Shown here: positions 8,074-16,186 of the stretch, piece after piece
Layout of the letters: every line of letters starts with the position of its first letter
Position numbering within the stretch: the stretch's first letter is position 1
Source: JBAXTZ01 sp037129925
GTDB taxonomy: Bacteria > Bacillota > Negativicutes > JBAXTZ01
Length of the DNA stretch: 64,000 nucleotides
Reading direction: 5' to 3'
Assembly (NCBI GenBank): GCA_037129925.1
Contig: JBAXTZ010000007.1
Span: forward strand, 1 to 64,000
Notes under the pieces: generated by a model
Databases searched by the model: none
What the model was told of the DNA's origin: nothing
The model's input: the letters and a program-made list of their open reading frames with translations, nothing else
Position numbers and translations under genes: made by a program

Positions 8074-8607
8074 CTATGTCCCCTTTTTCGCATATTTTGC
8101 TTCATGCTCCAGCAGCCACTGTTTGCGGGCGATACCGCCGCCGTAACCGCCGAGTTCACCGTTTGCATTAATCACCCGATGGCAGGGAACGATGATGGAC
8201 AGCGGATTGGCGCCGTTGGCGGTGCCGACAGCGCGAACGGCACCCGGGTTGCCAATCGCTTTAGCCGTATCGGCGTAGGAGCGGGTTTCGCCGGGCGGAA
8301 TGGCTCGCAAGGCTGCCCAGACACTTTTTTGAAAATCAGAGCCGATCAAATACAGCGGCGTGGAGAAAGTCAGTGAAACTCCGGCGAAATACTGCTTCAA
8401 TTCGTTTTCAATCTGCACCGTCACCGCAGTTGCCCCGGGAATAATTGTCGATTCAGTATGCCTCTGCAGCCGCACAATCTCCTGCTCGCAGCCGCGGCGG
8501 TCGACGAATTCCAGCAGGTATAACACCTGTTCATCGGCAATAGCGATCATCTGACCGAGTGGCGTTTCCAGTAAGACGGACTTGAGAAGGTTCTCATCTA
8601 AAATCAT
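8074..8607 (-). CDS. ogt: Methylated-DNA-[protein]-cysteine S-methyltransferase
   Basis: This suicide repair protein transfers methyl groups from O6-methylguanine or O4-methylthymine to its own cysteine. The acceptor is Cys142 in PCHRVI, preceded by the NGANPLSIIV strand. The DNA-binding helix-turn-helix region (GETRSYADTAKAIGNPGAVRAVG, shown by residues 106-128) and Arg finger are intact. The length of 177 residues is typical of Ogt and of the C-terminal half of Ada. It starts 10 bases after the GH13 gene and so belongs to the mal operon, an unusual setting for a repair gene. Confidence 0.95.
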   Translation of the reverse strand: MILDENLLKSVLLETPLGQMIAIADEQVLYLLEFVDRRGCEQEIVRLQRHTESTIIPGATAVTVQIENELKQYFAGVSLTFSTPLYLIGSDFQKSVWAALRAIPPGETRSYADTAKAIGNPGAVRAVGTANGANPLSIIVPCHRVINANGELGGYGGGIARKQWLLEHEAKYAKKGT

Positions 8608-8617
8608 TTCTACCTGC

Positions 8618-10342
8618 CTATCTAATAATTTGCCGCATTAGCGCCACTGCGGAACTCGCCGCGATTTTCAAGCTGGCGCCAAGCCGACGCTGTTTTTGGT
8701 TCAGCACATCATAATATTTTCCGGGAATTAGCTCGCAACTCTGAGCCGTATCGCCGTTATTGAACACTACCAGCAACTCCTGACCGCAATGTTCACGCTT
8801 TAACAGCAACAGGCCATTGGTGGCAACGCTCATTTCCACTGTTCCGTTTGCCAATAAATCGCTCTGGCTGACACGAAACTTGTTTAAAATTTCGAACAAG
8901 CCAAAGATTTTTTTGTCATGACTGCGCTCATCCCAAGACATGCACTTTCGGCAATGCGGGTCATGGGCGCCGGTCATGCCGATTTCGTCGCCGTAATAAA
9001 TATACGGCACGCCCAGATAACAATACTGAAAGATTATCGCCATGATCGCCCGTTTTTTCTTGAACTGGCACTCATCGAGCAACCGCGGCCGATCATGGCT
9101 ACCGAGCAGATTCCACAACTGCCGGTTTATCGGCTCGGAATACAGCATCCGCGCCGAATTTAACGCATTAACAAATTCTCCACCGTTAATAGAACGCTGT
9201 CCGAAATAGTCGATTGCCGCTTCACGGAAGGTGTAGTTCATTATACCGTCAAACTGTTCCCCGCGTAACCAAGGTTGAGAATGGTGCATAATCTCGCCGA
9301 CAATCGCTGCCTGCGGATTTATGGCTTTGACCCGTTTACGAAACGCCCGCCAAAATTCATGATCTACTTCATCGCAGACGTCCAACCGCCAGCCATCGAG
9401 ATTCAGCTCGCGCTGCCAGTGACAAACGACATCCAGCAGATATTCCCGCACCTCCGGGTTAGCGGTATTCAGCTTCGGCATGTTCGCGGAATCAGCAAAC
9501 ATTTCATAATTGCTTTTTTTCATGTCCACAGTCGCGCCATTGATAAAAAACCAGTCCCAATAGCGCGACTGCCGACCGTTTTTTTTGCAATCTTCAAACG
9601 CAAAAAAATCGTCACCGCAATGATTGAAGACCGCGTCCAGCACCAACCGCATTCCCAGTGCATGCGTCCGTTCGGCAAGTTCCCGGACATCATCAACCGA
9701 TCCGAAATCCGGGTCGATTGCGTAATAATCGGCTGTGTTATATTTATGATTAGTATTCGACAAAAACACCGGCGTGAGATAAACGATGTCCGCGCCGAGC
9801 TTTTTTATGTAGGGCAATTTTTCGACAATGCCAAGCAAATCGCCGCCCATTTTGCTGTGCCGGTTTACCGCGCTACCCCAGTCACCAGTCAGCCCGGTCT
9901 TAGGCACGCCGGAATTATGGAAGCGGTCCGGAAATATTTGATAGACCACCCCGCGTTGCATCCAATCAACATCTTCATAGATATCAGCCTCGGCGTTATA
10001 AGGGAATTGAAATCCGTATTTATTCCCAATCGGCTCCGGAGAAAATCCCCGCTCGCCGAAATAGCCGCGTTCGCCGGATAGCGAGTTCAGCTCAAAAAAA
10101 TACCGGTAACGCTGACGTTCGACCGAACATTCCGCCTGCCAATAGTCAAACAGCTCATCGCTGGCAACTTTAATCATCGCAGCTACCTGATATTCGTTTT
10201 CCCAGTCATAACGGCATTTATAGAATAACCGGCAAGCCGCCATGTCATCTTTGGCAGTACGCAGGCGAATACTCATCGTCGCGGTATCCACTGCAACCGC
10301 CCAGGGATAATCACAGATATGCCAGATTGCATGTTTGTTCAA
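8618..10342 (-). CDS. GH13 alpha-glycosidase (neopullulanase/cyclomaltodextrinase type)
   Basis: The enzyme hydrolyses alpha-1,4 (and often alpha-1,6) bonds in maltodextrins, here probably in the cytoplasm because no signal peptide is seen. Catalytic barrel motifs are all present: DAVFNH (236-241), GWRLDVCDE with nucleophile Asp321, IVGEIMHH with acid/base Glu350, and LLGSHD (412-417). The first about 120 residues form an N-terminal carbohydrate-binding-like beta domain as in neopullulanases and maltogenic amylases. Length 574 residues fits that group. It lies 5 bases after malG, which supports intracellular breakdown of the imported maltodextrin. Confidence 0.92.
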   Translation of the reverse strand: MNKHAIWHICDYPWAVAVDTATMSIRLRTAKDDMAACRLFYKCRYDWENEYQVAAMIKVASDELFDYWQAECSVERQRYRYFFELNSLSGERGYFGERGFSPEPIGNKYGFQFPYNAEADIYEDVDWMQRGVVYQIFPDRFHNSGVPKTGLTGDWGSAVNRHSKMGGDLLGIVEKLPYIKKLGADIVYLTPVFLSNTNHKYNTADYYAIDPDFGSVDDVRELAERTHALGMRLVLDAVFNHCGDDFFAFEDCKKNGRQSRYWDWFFINGATVDMKKSNYEMFADSANMPKLNTANPEVREYLLDVVCHWQRELNLDGWRLDVCDEVDHEFWRAFRKRVKAINPQAAIVGEIMHHSQPWLRGEQFDGIMNYTFREAAIDYFGQRSINGGEFVNALNSARMLYSEPINRQLWNLLGSHDRPRLLDECQFKKKRAIMAIIFQYCYLGVPYIYYGDEIGMTGAHDPHCRKCMSWDERSHDKKIFGLFEILNKFRVSQSDLLANGTVEMSVATNGLLLLKREHCGQELLVVFNNGDTAQSCELIPGKYYDVLNQKQRRLGASLKIAASSAVALMRQIIR

Positions 10343-10347
10343 AACTA

Positions 10348-11196
10348 CTACTCCTTAACCCCGCCCGCCATCAGTCCGCCGGCGATATATTTTTGCAATA
10401 CGAGAAAAACGATCATCAGCGGTACGCTGGCTACTACCGAAGCTGCCGCAAACATTGTCCAGTGCGCGTCGAATTGGTTATTGATGAACTTCTGCAACGC
10501 TACGGCAACTGTCTGCATATCCATCGACTGTAACGCCGCGCTGGAAATCATAAACTCGCTGTAAGTGCCGATAAACGAAAATAAAAATATTACCGCAAAC
10601 ATCGGCATCGCCATCGGTATGATAACTTTATAGAATATCTGCCAGTGGTTGCAGCCGTCAACTTTGGCGGCCTCGTCAATTTCATACGGCAGGGCATCCA
10701 TATAACCTTTGAGAATCCAGATGTTAAATGCGCTGCCACCAGCGAGGAACAGCATCAACGCCCAAATACTATCTAAGGCATTAAAATAGTACAGCAAAGT
10801 GTATATCGCCGCAATCGCCATCCCTGCCGGAAACATTTGTATCAACAACAAAAACATCAAGCCGTTTTTCCGTCCTCTGAACCGAATCCGTGAAAAAGCG
10901 TAAGCCGCGGAGCCGGTCATCAGCAGTTGGATCACCGAAACGCCAGTACAGAGCCAGATACTGTTAAGCATGGCGCGGACAAAGTTTAAATTCTCCGAGG
11001 TCTGAAACAACAGCACGTAGTTTTCGAAAGACAGTTCTGCCGGGAACACCGACCCTTGGTAAAAAGTGTCGCCTTTACCCAACGATGCCGAGACGACCCA
11101 AATTACCGGAAACAAAAAAATGATTATTACCAGCCAGATAGTAATTCTCGACAGCCACAACGCCAACCGGTCGGCCGGACGTACTCGATCACGCAT
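10348..11196 (-). CDS. malG: Maltodextrin ABC transporter permease, MalG type
   Basis: This inner-membrane protein has six predicted hydrophobic segments, starting at residues 17-38. It carries the EAA loop DEAAKVDGCNHWQIFYKVIIP (from residue 174), which docks onto the ATPase. It begins one base after malF and is followed by the GH13 enzyme, so it belongs to a sugar import operon. No ATPase gene (MalK/MsmX) is present in the window; a shared ATPase encoded elsewhere is likely, as in many Firmicutes. Confidence 0.92.
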   Translation of the reverse strand: MRDRVRPADRLALWLSRITIWLVIIIFLFPVIWVVSASLGKGDTFYQGSVFPAELSFENYVLLFQTSENLNFVRAMLNSIWLCTGVSVIQLLMTGSAAYAFSRIRFRGRKNGLMFLLLIQMFPAGMAIAAIYTLLYYFNALDSIWALMLFLAGGSAFNIWILKGYMDALPYEIDEAAKVDGCNHWQIFYKVIIPMAMPMFAVIFLFSFIGTYSEFMISSAALQSMDMQTVAVALQKFINNQFDAHWTMFAAASVVASVPLMIVFLVLQKYIAGGLMAGGVKE

Positions 11197-11197
11197 A

Positions 11198-12118
11198 TTA
11201 CTTTACCTCCTTGAACTGTCCGGACAGCTTCATCTGTACCAGACTGATAGAGGCGATTACTACAAATAGGATTACCGCCAACGCCCCGCCAAAATCATAG
11301 CGGAATAATTGAACAGTCATTTTGTAGGCAGTCGATGCCAGAATATCGGTGGATCCGGCATATTGCTGGCCAATGACCGCCGGACCGCCGCCGGTAATCA
11401 GGAACGCTGCGCCAAAATTATTGAAGTTGAACGCAAACGATGAGATGAGCAACGGATAGGTCGAGGATGCCAACGACGGAAAAGTGATCCGCCAGAACTT
11501 CACCCAACGCGAAGCGCCGTCAATATCGGCTGCTTCATAAAAAGTTTCCGGTATCGCCTGCAACGCGCCCAAACTAACATTCATCATAAACGGATAGGCA
11601 AACCACACGCTGACGAGCAAAATGGCAGCCCGCGCCAGATAGGCTTCGTTTAGCCAGGGAATACTTTCGTTGATAATATGCAATGACTTGAGCATCAGAT
11701 TGATACCGCCGTAGTCGGCATTGAGCAATCCTTTCCAGGACAACGTGGCAATCGTTGCCGGCAACGCCCAGGGAATAATCAGCAACGTGCGGTAAATATT
11801 ACGTTCACGCATAAATCTGTTATTTAGCAACAACGCCAGTAGCAGCCCGACAGCATAGCCAACCACAGTGGTCACTCCGGCAAACACCGCCGTCCAGGCA
11901 AATACCGGAAAAAACACTGTTTTCATATCGCCGGTCAGCATTTCTACATAATTATACAATCCGACAAAAGAATAATCGTTCATGTGATTGATATTACAAT
12001 TCGTAAACGACAAGTAGATCGTGTACAGCACCGGCAGCATCGTCAGCAATGATACTGAAACCAGCGCCGGCATCAGAAATGCCAAAGCGGTCTTATTTTC
12101 TCGATTGATTTGATTCAT
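11198..12118 (-). CDS. malF: Maltodextrin ABC transporter permease, MalF type
   Basis: Membrane permease with about six hydrophobic segments and the EAA loop FYEAADIDGASRWVKFW (from residue 193). At 306 residues it is short compared with E. coli MalF, lacking the large periplasmic P2 loop, as is normal for Firmicute homologues. It forms the heterodimeric channel with the adjacent MalG. The ribosome site is weak. A perfect 16-bp hairpin sits between malE and this gene and probably lowers permease synthesis relative to the binding protein. Confidence 0.92.
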   Translation of the reverse strand: MNQINRENKTALAFLMPALVSVSLLTMLPVLYTIYLSFTNCNINHMNDYSFVGLYNYVEMLTGDMKTVFFPVFAWTAVFAGVTTVVGYAVGLLLALLLNNRFMRERNIYRTLLIIPWALPATIATLSWKGLLNADYGGINLMLKSLHIINESIPWLNEAYLARAAILLVSVWFAYPFMMNVSLGALQAIPETFYEAADIDGASRWVKFWRITFPSLASSTYPLLISSFAFNFNNFGAAFLITGGGPAVIGQQYAGSTDILASTAYKMTVQLFRYDFGGALAVILFVVIASISLVQMKLSGQFKEVK

Positions 12119-12127
12119 AACAACATC

Positions 12128-12163
12128 GACAATTAAAGCCGGATTACTCCGGCTTTAATTGTC
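12128..12163 (-). promoter_or_regulatory. Intercistronic stem-loop between malE and malF
   Basis: A perfect 16-bp inverted repeat (GACAATTAAAGCCGGA and its complement) with a TTAC loop fills the gap between the two genes. No U-run follows on the minus strand, so it is more likely an mRNA-processing or stabilising element or partial attenuator than a full terminator. Confidence 0.75.
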
Positions 12164-12185
12164 CCACCCCCAATATTTTATGAGC

Positions 12186-13379
12186 TTATTTGTTTTGCAG
12201 ATCCACACCTTTTTTGATATCGGCTACAGTCTGTTTAGCGCAGGCTTCCGGCGTAAATTTGCCCGCGGTCATTAACTTGCAATTTTCGCCCATCGGTTTC
12301 CAGACCGCGTCCATAGCCGGTACGTTTGGCATCGGTTGCGCGTACTGAATTTGTGCCTGGAAGCCTTCGGCAAGCGGATTTACCGGTTTTTCGCCCAGCA
12401 ATACTGACAAACGTCCGAATTTTGTAATATCCTTAGTGCAGTTGTCCTGCAGATATTTTAACAAATCAGTAGCTTCCGCCTTGTTTTTTGAACCGGCGTT
12501 GACAATGCCCATCTGCACGCCTAGGAACGACGGCATTGGTTTCCCGTCAACCGCGGGAAGAGTGGCCACACCGACATTCATGCCGATTTTGGTCAACCCT
12601 TTTTCGCCGCTCAGTTCCCACGGACCGCTAATATACATTGCAGCTTTTTTGTTAATAAAATCAGCTTTGGATCGGTCGCCATCCGTGGAAGCTGCGATAA
12701 TTTTGTCGGTTACAAACTGCATGATCATTTTGTAGCCTTCAACTCCGCCGGTGTTGTCCAAGCCAATATTATTTGTGTCATATTTGCCGTTGTCAAACTT
12801 GAAAATATACCCACCATGCGCGGCGATGAACGCGTAAATAAAATACGGCTCATTCAAATTATAAGTAAACCCTTTGGTCTTGGCGATGCTCATGAATTCT
12901 TCATAGGTCTTCGGGGCATCCTTGATCATGTCTTTGTTGTAATACAACGCGTAGGTTTCGGCAGTTATTGGTACACCATACATTTTGCCATCATACATAC
13001 AGGCATCGAGTGTCGATTTGATATATTTGCTGCTATCAATGGTACCGGCAGGAATTTCTGCAGCAACACCGGCTTTTGCCAGTTTTCCCAACGTATCGTG
13101 CGGCTGGCCATAGACCACGTCCGGTCCGACGGGACTTTTGGCGGCGGCAACCAATGCCGCGAATTCTGAGTTGTCGCGGATAACCTTGACCGTGTTACCG
13201 GTTTTCTTTGCCCATTCTTCGGCTTTTGTCCGCACAAAGCCGACTTCTTCGTCTTGCAAATGCGACCACACCACGATCGTTTTGCCTCCCGCCGATTTTG
13301 TGTCGCCACATCCGGCGAACAGCGACGCGCATAGCGCCACTACCAGCATTAGGCTCAAGAACCTGAACTTCTTACTCAT
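12186..13379 (-). CDS. malE: Maltodextrin-binding lipoprotein, MalE type
   Basis: Extracytoplasmic solute-binding protein of the MalE family. The start at 13379 is chosen because GGAGGAG precedes it and a lipoprotein signal peptide follows, with lipobox FAGC (Cys24). The mature part begins TIVVWSHLQDEE, typical of sugar SBPs, and includes YFIYAFIAAHGGYIF, a MalE-like ligand-site region. The C-terminal region (VAEGFQ... PNVPAMDAVW) matches maltose-binding proteins. It is first in an operon with malF, malG and a GH13 enzyme. A sigma-H-like promoter lies about 46 bases upstream. Confidence 0.92.
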   Translation of the reverse strand: MSKKFRFLSLMLVVALCASLFAGCGDTKSAGGKTIVVWSHLQDEEVGFVRTKAEEWAKKTGNTVKVIRDNSEFAALVAAAKSPVGPDVVYGQPHDTLGKLAKAGVAAEIPAGTIDSSKYIKSTLDACMYDGKMYGVPITAETYALYYNKDMIKDAPKTYEEFMSIAKTKGFTYNLNEPYFIYAFIAAHGGYIFKFDNGKYDTNNIGLDNTGGVEGYKMIMQFVTDKIIAASTDGDRSKADFINKKAAMYISGPWELSGEKGLTKIGMNVGVATLPAVDGKPMPSFLGVQMGIVNAGSKNKAEATDLLKYLQDNCTKDITKFGRLSVLLGEKPVNPLAEGFQAQIQYAQPMPNVPAMDAVWKPMGENCKLMTAGKFTPEACAKQTVADIKKGVDLQNK

Positions 13380-13423
13380 AGACTCCTCCAAAAATTTTAC
13401 TCTCTCCGAGTTTAAGGTTATTA

Positions 13424-13450
13424 TTTCGACAAAAAGTATTTTTTTCCTGC
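13424..13450 (-). promoter_or_regulatory. Sigma-H-like promoter upstream of malE
   Basis: On the minus strand GCAGGAAAA, 11 bases, then GTCGAAA. The -35 half fits sigma-H exactly and the -10 half has one mismatch (GAAA for GAAT). TGTCGAA is also a Spo0A-box core, so a Spo0A site is an alternative reading. The 17 bases TTATTTCGACAAAAAGT (plus strand) recur unchanged upstream of the SBP gene at 17667. Confidence 0.5.
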
Positions 13451-13510
13451 ACACTTGAAAAAAGTTTTTAAAAATATTTCAAAAAACCATTGCCACTTAT
13501 TGACCAGCGG

Positions 13511-13556
13511 TTGCATTTTTTGATTATTATGCTACAATGTCTATATATTTATAGAC
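13511..13556 (+). promoter_or_regulatory. Sigma-A promoter with palindromic operator
   Basis: TTGCAT (13511-13516), a 16-base spacer and TACAAT (13533-13538) form a good promoter. Immediately downstream, over the expected +1, lies the palindrome GTCTATA-TATT-TATAGAC (13539-13556). The downstream gene encodes an HTH protein, so autoregulation is a reasonable inference. Confidence 0.65.
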
Positions 13557-13567
13557 GAAAGTGAGTA

Positions 13568-14734
13568 ATGTTTATGATTTTGTTAAAAGAACAATTTTTG
13601 GATGCGACACTGACCGAAATTAAAAATGGCTTTAGCGAGAAAGCGGATTGCTTTACTTGCCTGTTATGCGGCGAAGTTTTTGAAAAGGGGCGAATTTATC
13701 CGCACGCTGCAAATCTATATGAAGCAGGACGGTTCGTGAAACTGCATATCGAACTGGAACACGGTTCGGTTTTCGACTATCTGATTGCCGCCGACAAAAA
13801 AACTACCGGTTTGTCTGACCACCAGAATAATCTGTTGAAACTATTCTACCAAGGCGCAACAGATGCGGAAATTCAGCGCCAACTGGGCATTGGCAGTAGT
13901 TCGACCATCCGCAATCATCGCTTCGCTTTCCGCGAAAAAGAACGTCAGGCGAAGTTGTTTTTAGCGCTGATGGAACTGCTCAATGAGCAGAGCGGCAAAC
14001 CGGCGCTAATAAGCCCGCACCGCACCGCTACCCAAATCGATGACCGCTACTACACCACCGATGCCGAGGCAACCAAAATATTGAAAACTTATTTCCCGGA
14101 CGGCGCAACCGGACGGTTGACAACTTTTTCGATGAAAGAAAACGCCAAACTGATCGTACTGCGGCAATTGGCGCTCCGCTTTGCGAGCGGGCGAAATTAC
14201 AGCGAAAAAGAAATAAACGAGCTGATTAAGACCGCCCACCCGGACTACGCCACCATCCGCCGCTACCTGATCGAATACGGCTTTCTCGACCGCCTGGCTG
14301 ACGGTAGCCAGTATTGGCTAAAACAACACGACCAACAAAATGAAACTGGAGAAAACAAATCAACCATGAACCGAAAAAAAGAACTAACCCGCGAATATAA
14401 AGAAACAGCGCTGGAAGCCGGTATCTACCGAATTCACAACACTGTTGCTAAAAAAAACTTAGTAGTAACTGCCACCGATTTGAAGACCATCAACGGCAAA
14501 CGTTTTCAACTGCAAATGGGCGGACACATGAACAAAGCCTTACAAGCCGACTGGAACAGCTACGGCGAAGCTGCGTTCGAATTCGAAGTGCTGGAACGGC
14601 TCCCGGAAAATCGCGACCCGGCGTTCGACAAAAAAGCCGCGCTCAAAGCACTCGAAACCAAGTGGTTGGAGCAACTACAACCGTACGATGAGCTGGGCTA
14701 CAACGTCAGGAAAGTTGCCAGAGTTGCCAAGTAG
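13568..14734 (+). CDS. Zinc finger/HTH/DUF2087/GIY-YIG fusion protein
   Basis: Four parts can be seen. Residues 28-65 hold a possible C2H2-like zinc site (CxxC at 31-34, His60, His65). Residues 80-125 resemble a LuxR-type HTH (LSDHQNNLLKLFYQGATDAEI). Residues 165-250 match DUF2087, a domain found in transcriptional regulators. Residues 283-375 match a GIY-YIG nuclease domain (AGIYRIHN, then GGHMNKALQADW), but the YIG half is degenerate (LVVT), so nuclease activity is doubtful. The protein is probably a DNA-binding regulator. It is monocistronic, divergent from malE, and its promoter overlaps a perfect palindrome. Confidence 0.8.
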   Translation: MFMILLKEQFLDATLTEIKNGFSEKADCFTCLLCGEVFEKGRIYPHAANLYEAGRFVKLHIELEHGSVFDYLIAADKKTTGLSDHQNNLLKLFYQGATDAEIQRQLGIGSSSTIRNHRFAFREKERQAKLFLALMELLNEQSGKPALISPHRTATQIDDRYYTTDAEATKILKTYFPDGATGRLTTFSMKENAKLIVLRQLALRFASGRNYSEKEINELIKTAHPDYATIRRYLIEYGFLDRLADGSQYWLKQHDQQNETGENKSTMNRKKELTREYKETALEAGIYRIHNTVAKKNLVVTATDLKTINGKRFQLQMGGHMNKALQADWNSYGEAAFEFEVLERLPENRDPAFDKKAALKALETKWLEQLQPYDELGYNVRKVARVAK

Positions 14735-14738
14735 CCGG

Positions 14739-14796
14739 AGTTGTCGAGTAGAGCGAGTTGTCAAGTAATCAAGTAGAGATTAGTTGTCGAGTAGAG
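14739..14796. repeat. Short direct repeats between convergent genes
   Basis: AGTTGTCGAGTAGAG occurs at 14739-14753 and 14782-14796, with degraded versions (GAGTTGTCAAGTA, ATCAAGTAGAG) between. It fills the gap between the GIY-YIG gene and the GH1 gene. No function is evident; no hairpin terminator is seen here. Confidence 0.55.
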
Positions 14797-14803
14797 TCGA
14801 GTA

Positions 14804-16186
14804 TTAGAAACCGTTATTTTCGGCTACGGTTTTGTACCACAGTCCGCTTTTTTTCACTGACCGCTGCTGTGTTTTTAGGTCCAGGCTGTAGAAGCCGTAG
14901 CGGTTTTTGTAGGCGTTGCACCACGACCAGCAGTCGATGAATGTCCACATGTGGTAGCCCTTACAGTTACAGCCTTCTTGAATTGCCTGATGTAGATATT
15001 TCAGATGGCGGCTGACAAATTCGATTCGATAGTCGTCTTCAATCATGCCGTCTTTTAGGAAACGGGCCTCATTTTCCACGCCCATACCGTTTTCGGAAAT
15101 GAAAAACGGGATATTTCCATAGTGATCGCGGATAAATATCGACAGATCGTAGATGCCCTGGTAATGAATTTCCCAACCACGATAAGGATTCATCAGCCGA
15201 CCGGGCATTTCGTAATGATCATATAAGTGACCGGGCTTAAACGGGCTATCCGGATGCGGCAGGTATTCTTTGGCTTTGAAGCGGTAGGGCATATAGTAAT
15301 TTACGCCCAGTAAATCGACGGTGTTGTCGCGAATAATCGCCAGATCGTTCGCCGTCATTTCCGGCAGGATATTGTATTCTCGCAACAGCTCCAGCAATTC
15401 AGCCGGATACTCGCCTTTGACTGCCGGTTTCAGAAAACTGTGCGAATGAAACAGCTCGGCAATCTTCGCCGCCCGGACATCGGCCGGGTTTTGACTGCGC
15501 GGATAATGAGGACTGAGATTGAGGATTACACCGATTTGTCCGTCGAGCCGGAGCGCCCGATATTCCTCGACCGCCCGCGCCGTGGAAACATTAAGGTTGT
15601 GCATGACCGTCATCGCCCGATTACAATCCACGACATTCGGGAAATGATAATCATCCAGATAACCGCAGACAACATTTATTATCGGTTCATTATGGCTAAA
15701 CCAATATTTTACCCGGTCGCCAAATAATTCAAAACAGGTTTTGGCAAACAACGCGTAATCTTCGACCACTTCGCGGCTTTCCCAACCGCCTTTGGTAAAT
15801 TCCGCCAGCGGCAAGTCAAAATGAAATAGATTAATGAACGGCTCAATGCCGTTTTTAATCATTTCATTGATGATTCCATTATAGAATTCTACCGCTTCCG
15901 GATTGACAGCGCCAACGCCGTCGGGAATAAGCCGCGCCCAAGCAATTGAAGTGCGATAAGAATTGTGGCCGATAGCTTTCATAAGTTTAATATCATCTGC
16001 GTAGTTGTCGTAAAAACTGCTGGCGATTTCCGGGCCGATTTCGTCATAAAACCGATACGGTTCTTTACTAAACCAGTAGTCCCAAGTGTTTTCAGCCTTG
16101 CCGCCCTGATGAGCGGCACCCTCGGTTTGAGTCGCTGAACTGGCGCTACCCCACCAGAAATTTTCCGGGAATTGATAGTTTTTCAT
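14804..16186 (-). CDS. GH1 beta-glucosidase, probably 6-phospho-beta-glucosidase-like
   Basis: Family 1 glycoside hydrolase of normal length (460 residues), cytoplasmic. Acid/base Glu167 lies in SHNEP and nucleophile Glu365 in FISENGMGV. Near the C terminus, CWSWCNAYKNRYGF gives Ser421, Lys427 and Tyr430. Ser at the position where plain beta-glucosidases have Glu, plus the Lys and Tyr, is the phosphate-binding pattern of 6-phospho-beta-glucosidases. No PTS gene is nearby; instead the gene overlaps by 4 bases an ABC solute-binding protein gene. The true substrate is therefore uncertain. Confidence 0.9.
   Translation of the reverse strand: MKNYQFPENFWWGSASSATQTEGAAHQGGKAENTWDYWFSKEPYRFYDEIGPEIASSFYDNYADDIKLMKAIGHNSYRTSIAWARLIPDGVGAVNPEAVEFYNGIINEMIKNGIEPFINLFHFDLPLAEFTKGGWESREVVEDYALFAKTCFELFGDRVKYWFSHNEPIINVVCGYLDDYHFPNVVDCNRAMTVMHNLNVSTARAVEEYRALRLDGQIGVILNLSPHYPRSQNPADVRAAKIAELFHSHSFLKPAVKGEYPAELLELLREYNILPEMTANDLAIIRDNTVDLLGVNYYMPYRFKAKEYLPHPDSPFKPGHLYDHYEMPGRLMNPYRGWEIHYQGIYDLSIFIRDHYGNIPFFISENGMGVENEARFLKDGMIEDDYRIEFVSRHLKYLHQAIQEGCNCKGYHMWTFIDCWSWCNAYKNRYGFYSLDLKTQQRSVKKSGLWYKTVAENNGF

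Noticed and set aside
8918..10081. Plus-strand frames opposite the GH13 gene, including one of 268 codons
   Set aside because: The minus strand encodes a complete GH13 enzyme with all catalytic motifs; the plus-strand frames show no family pattern.
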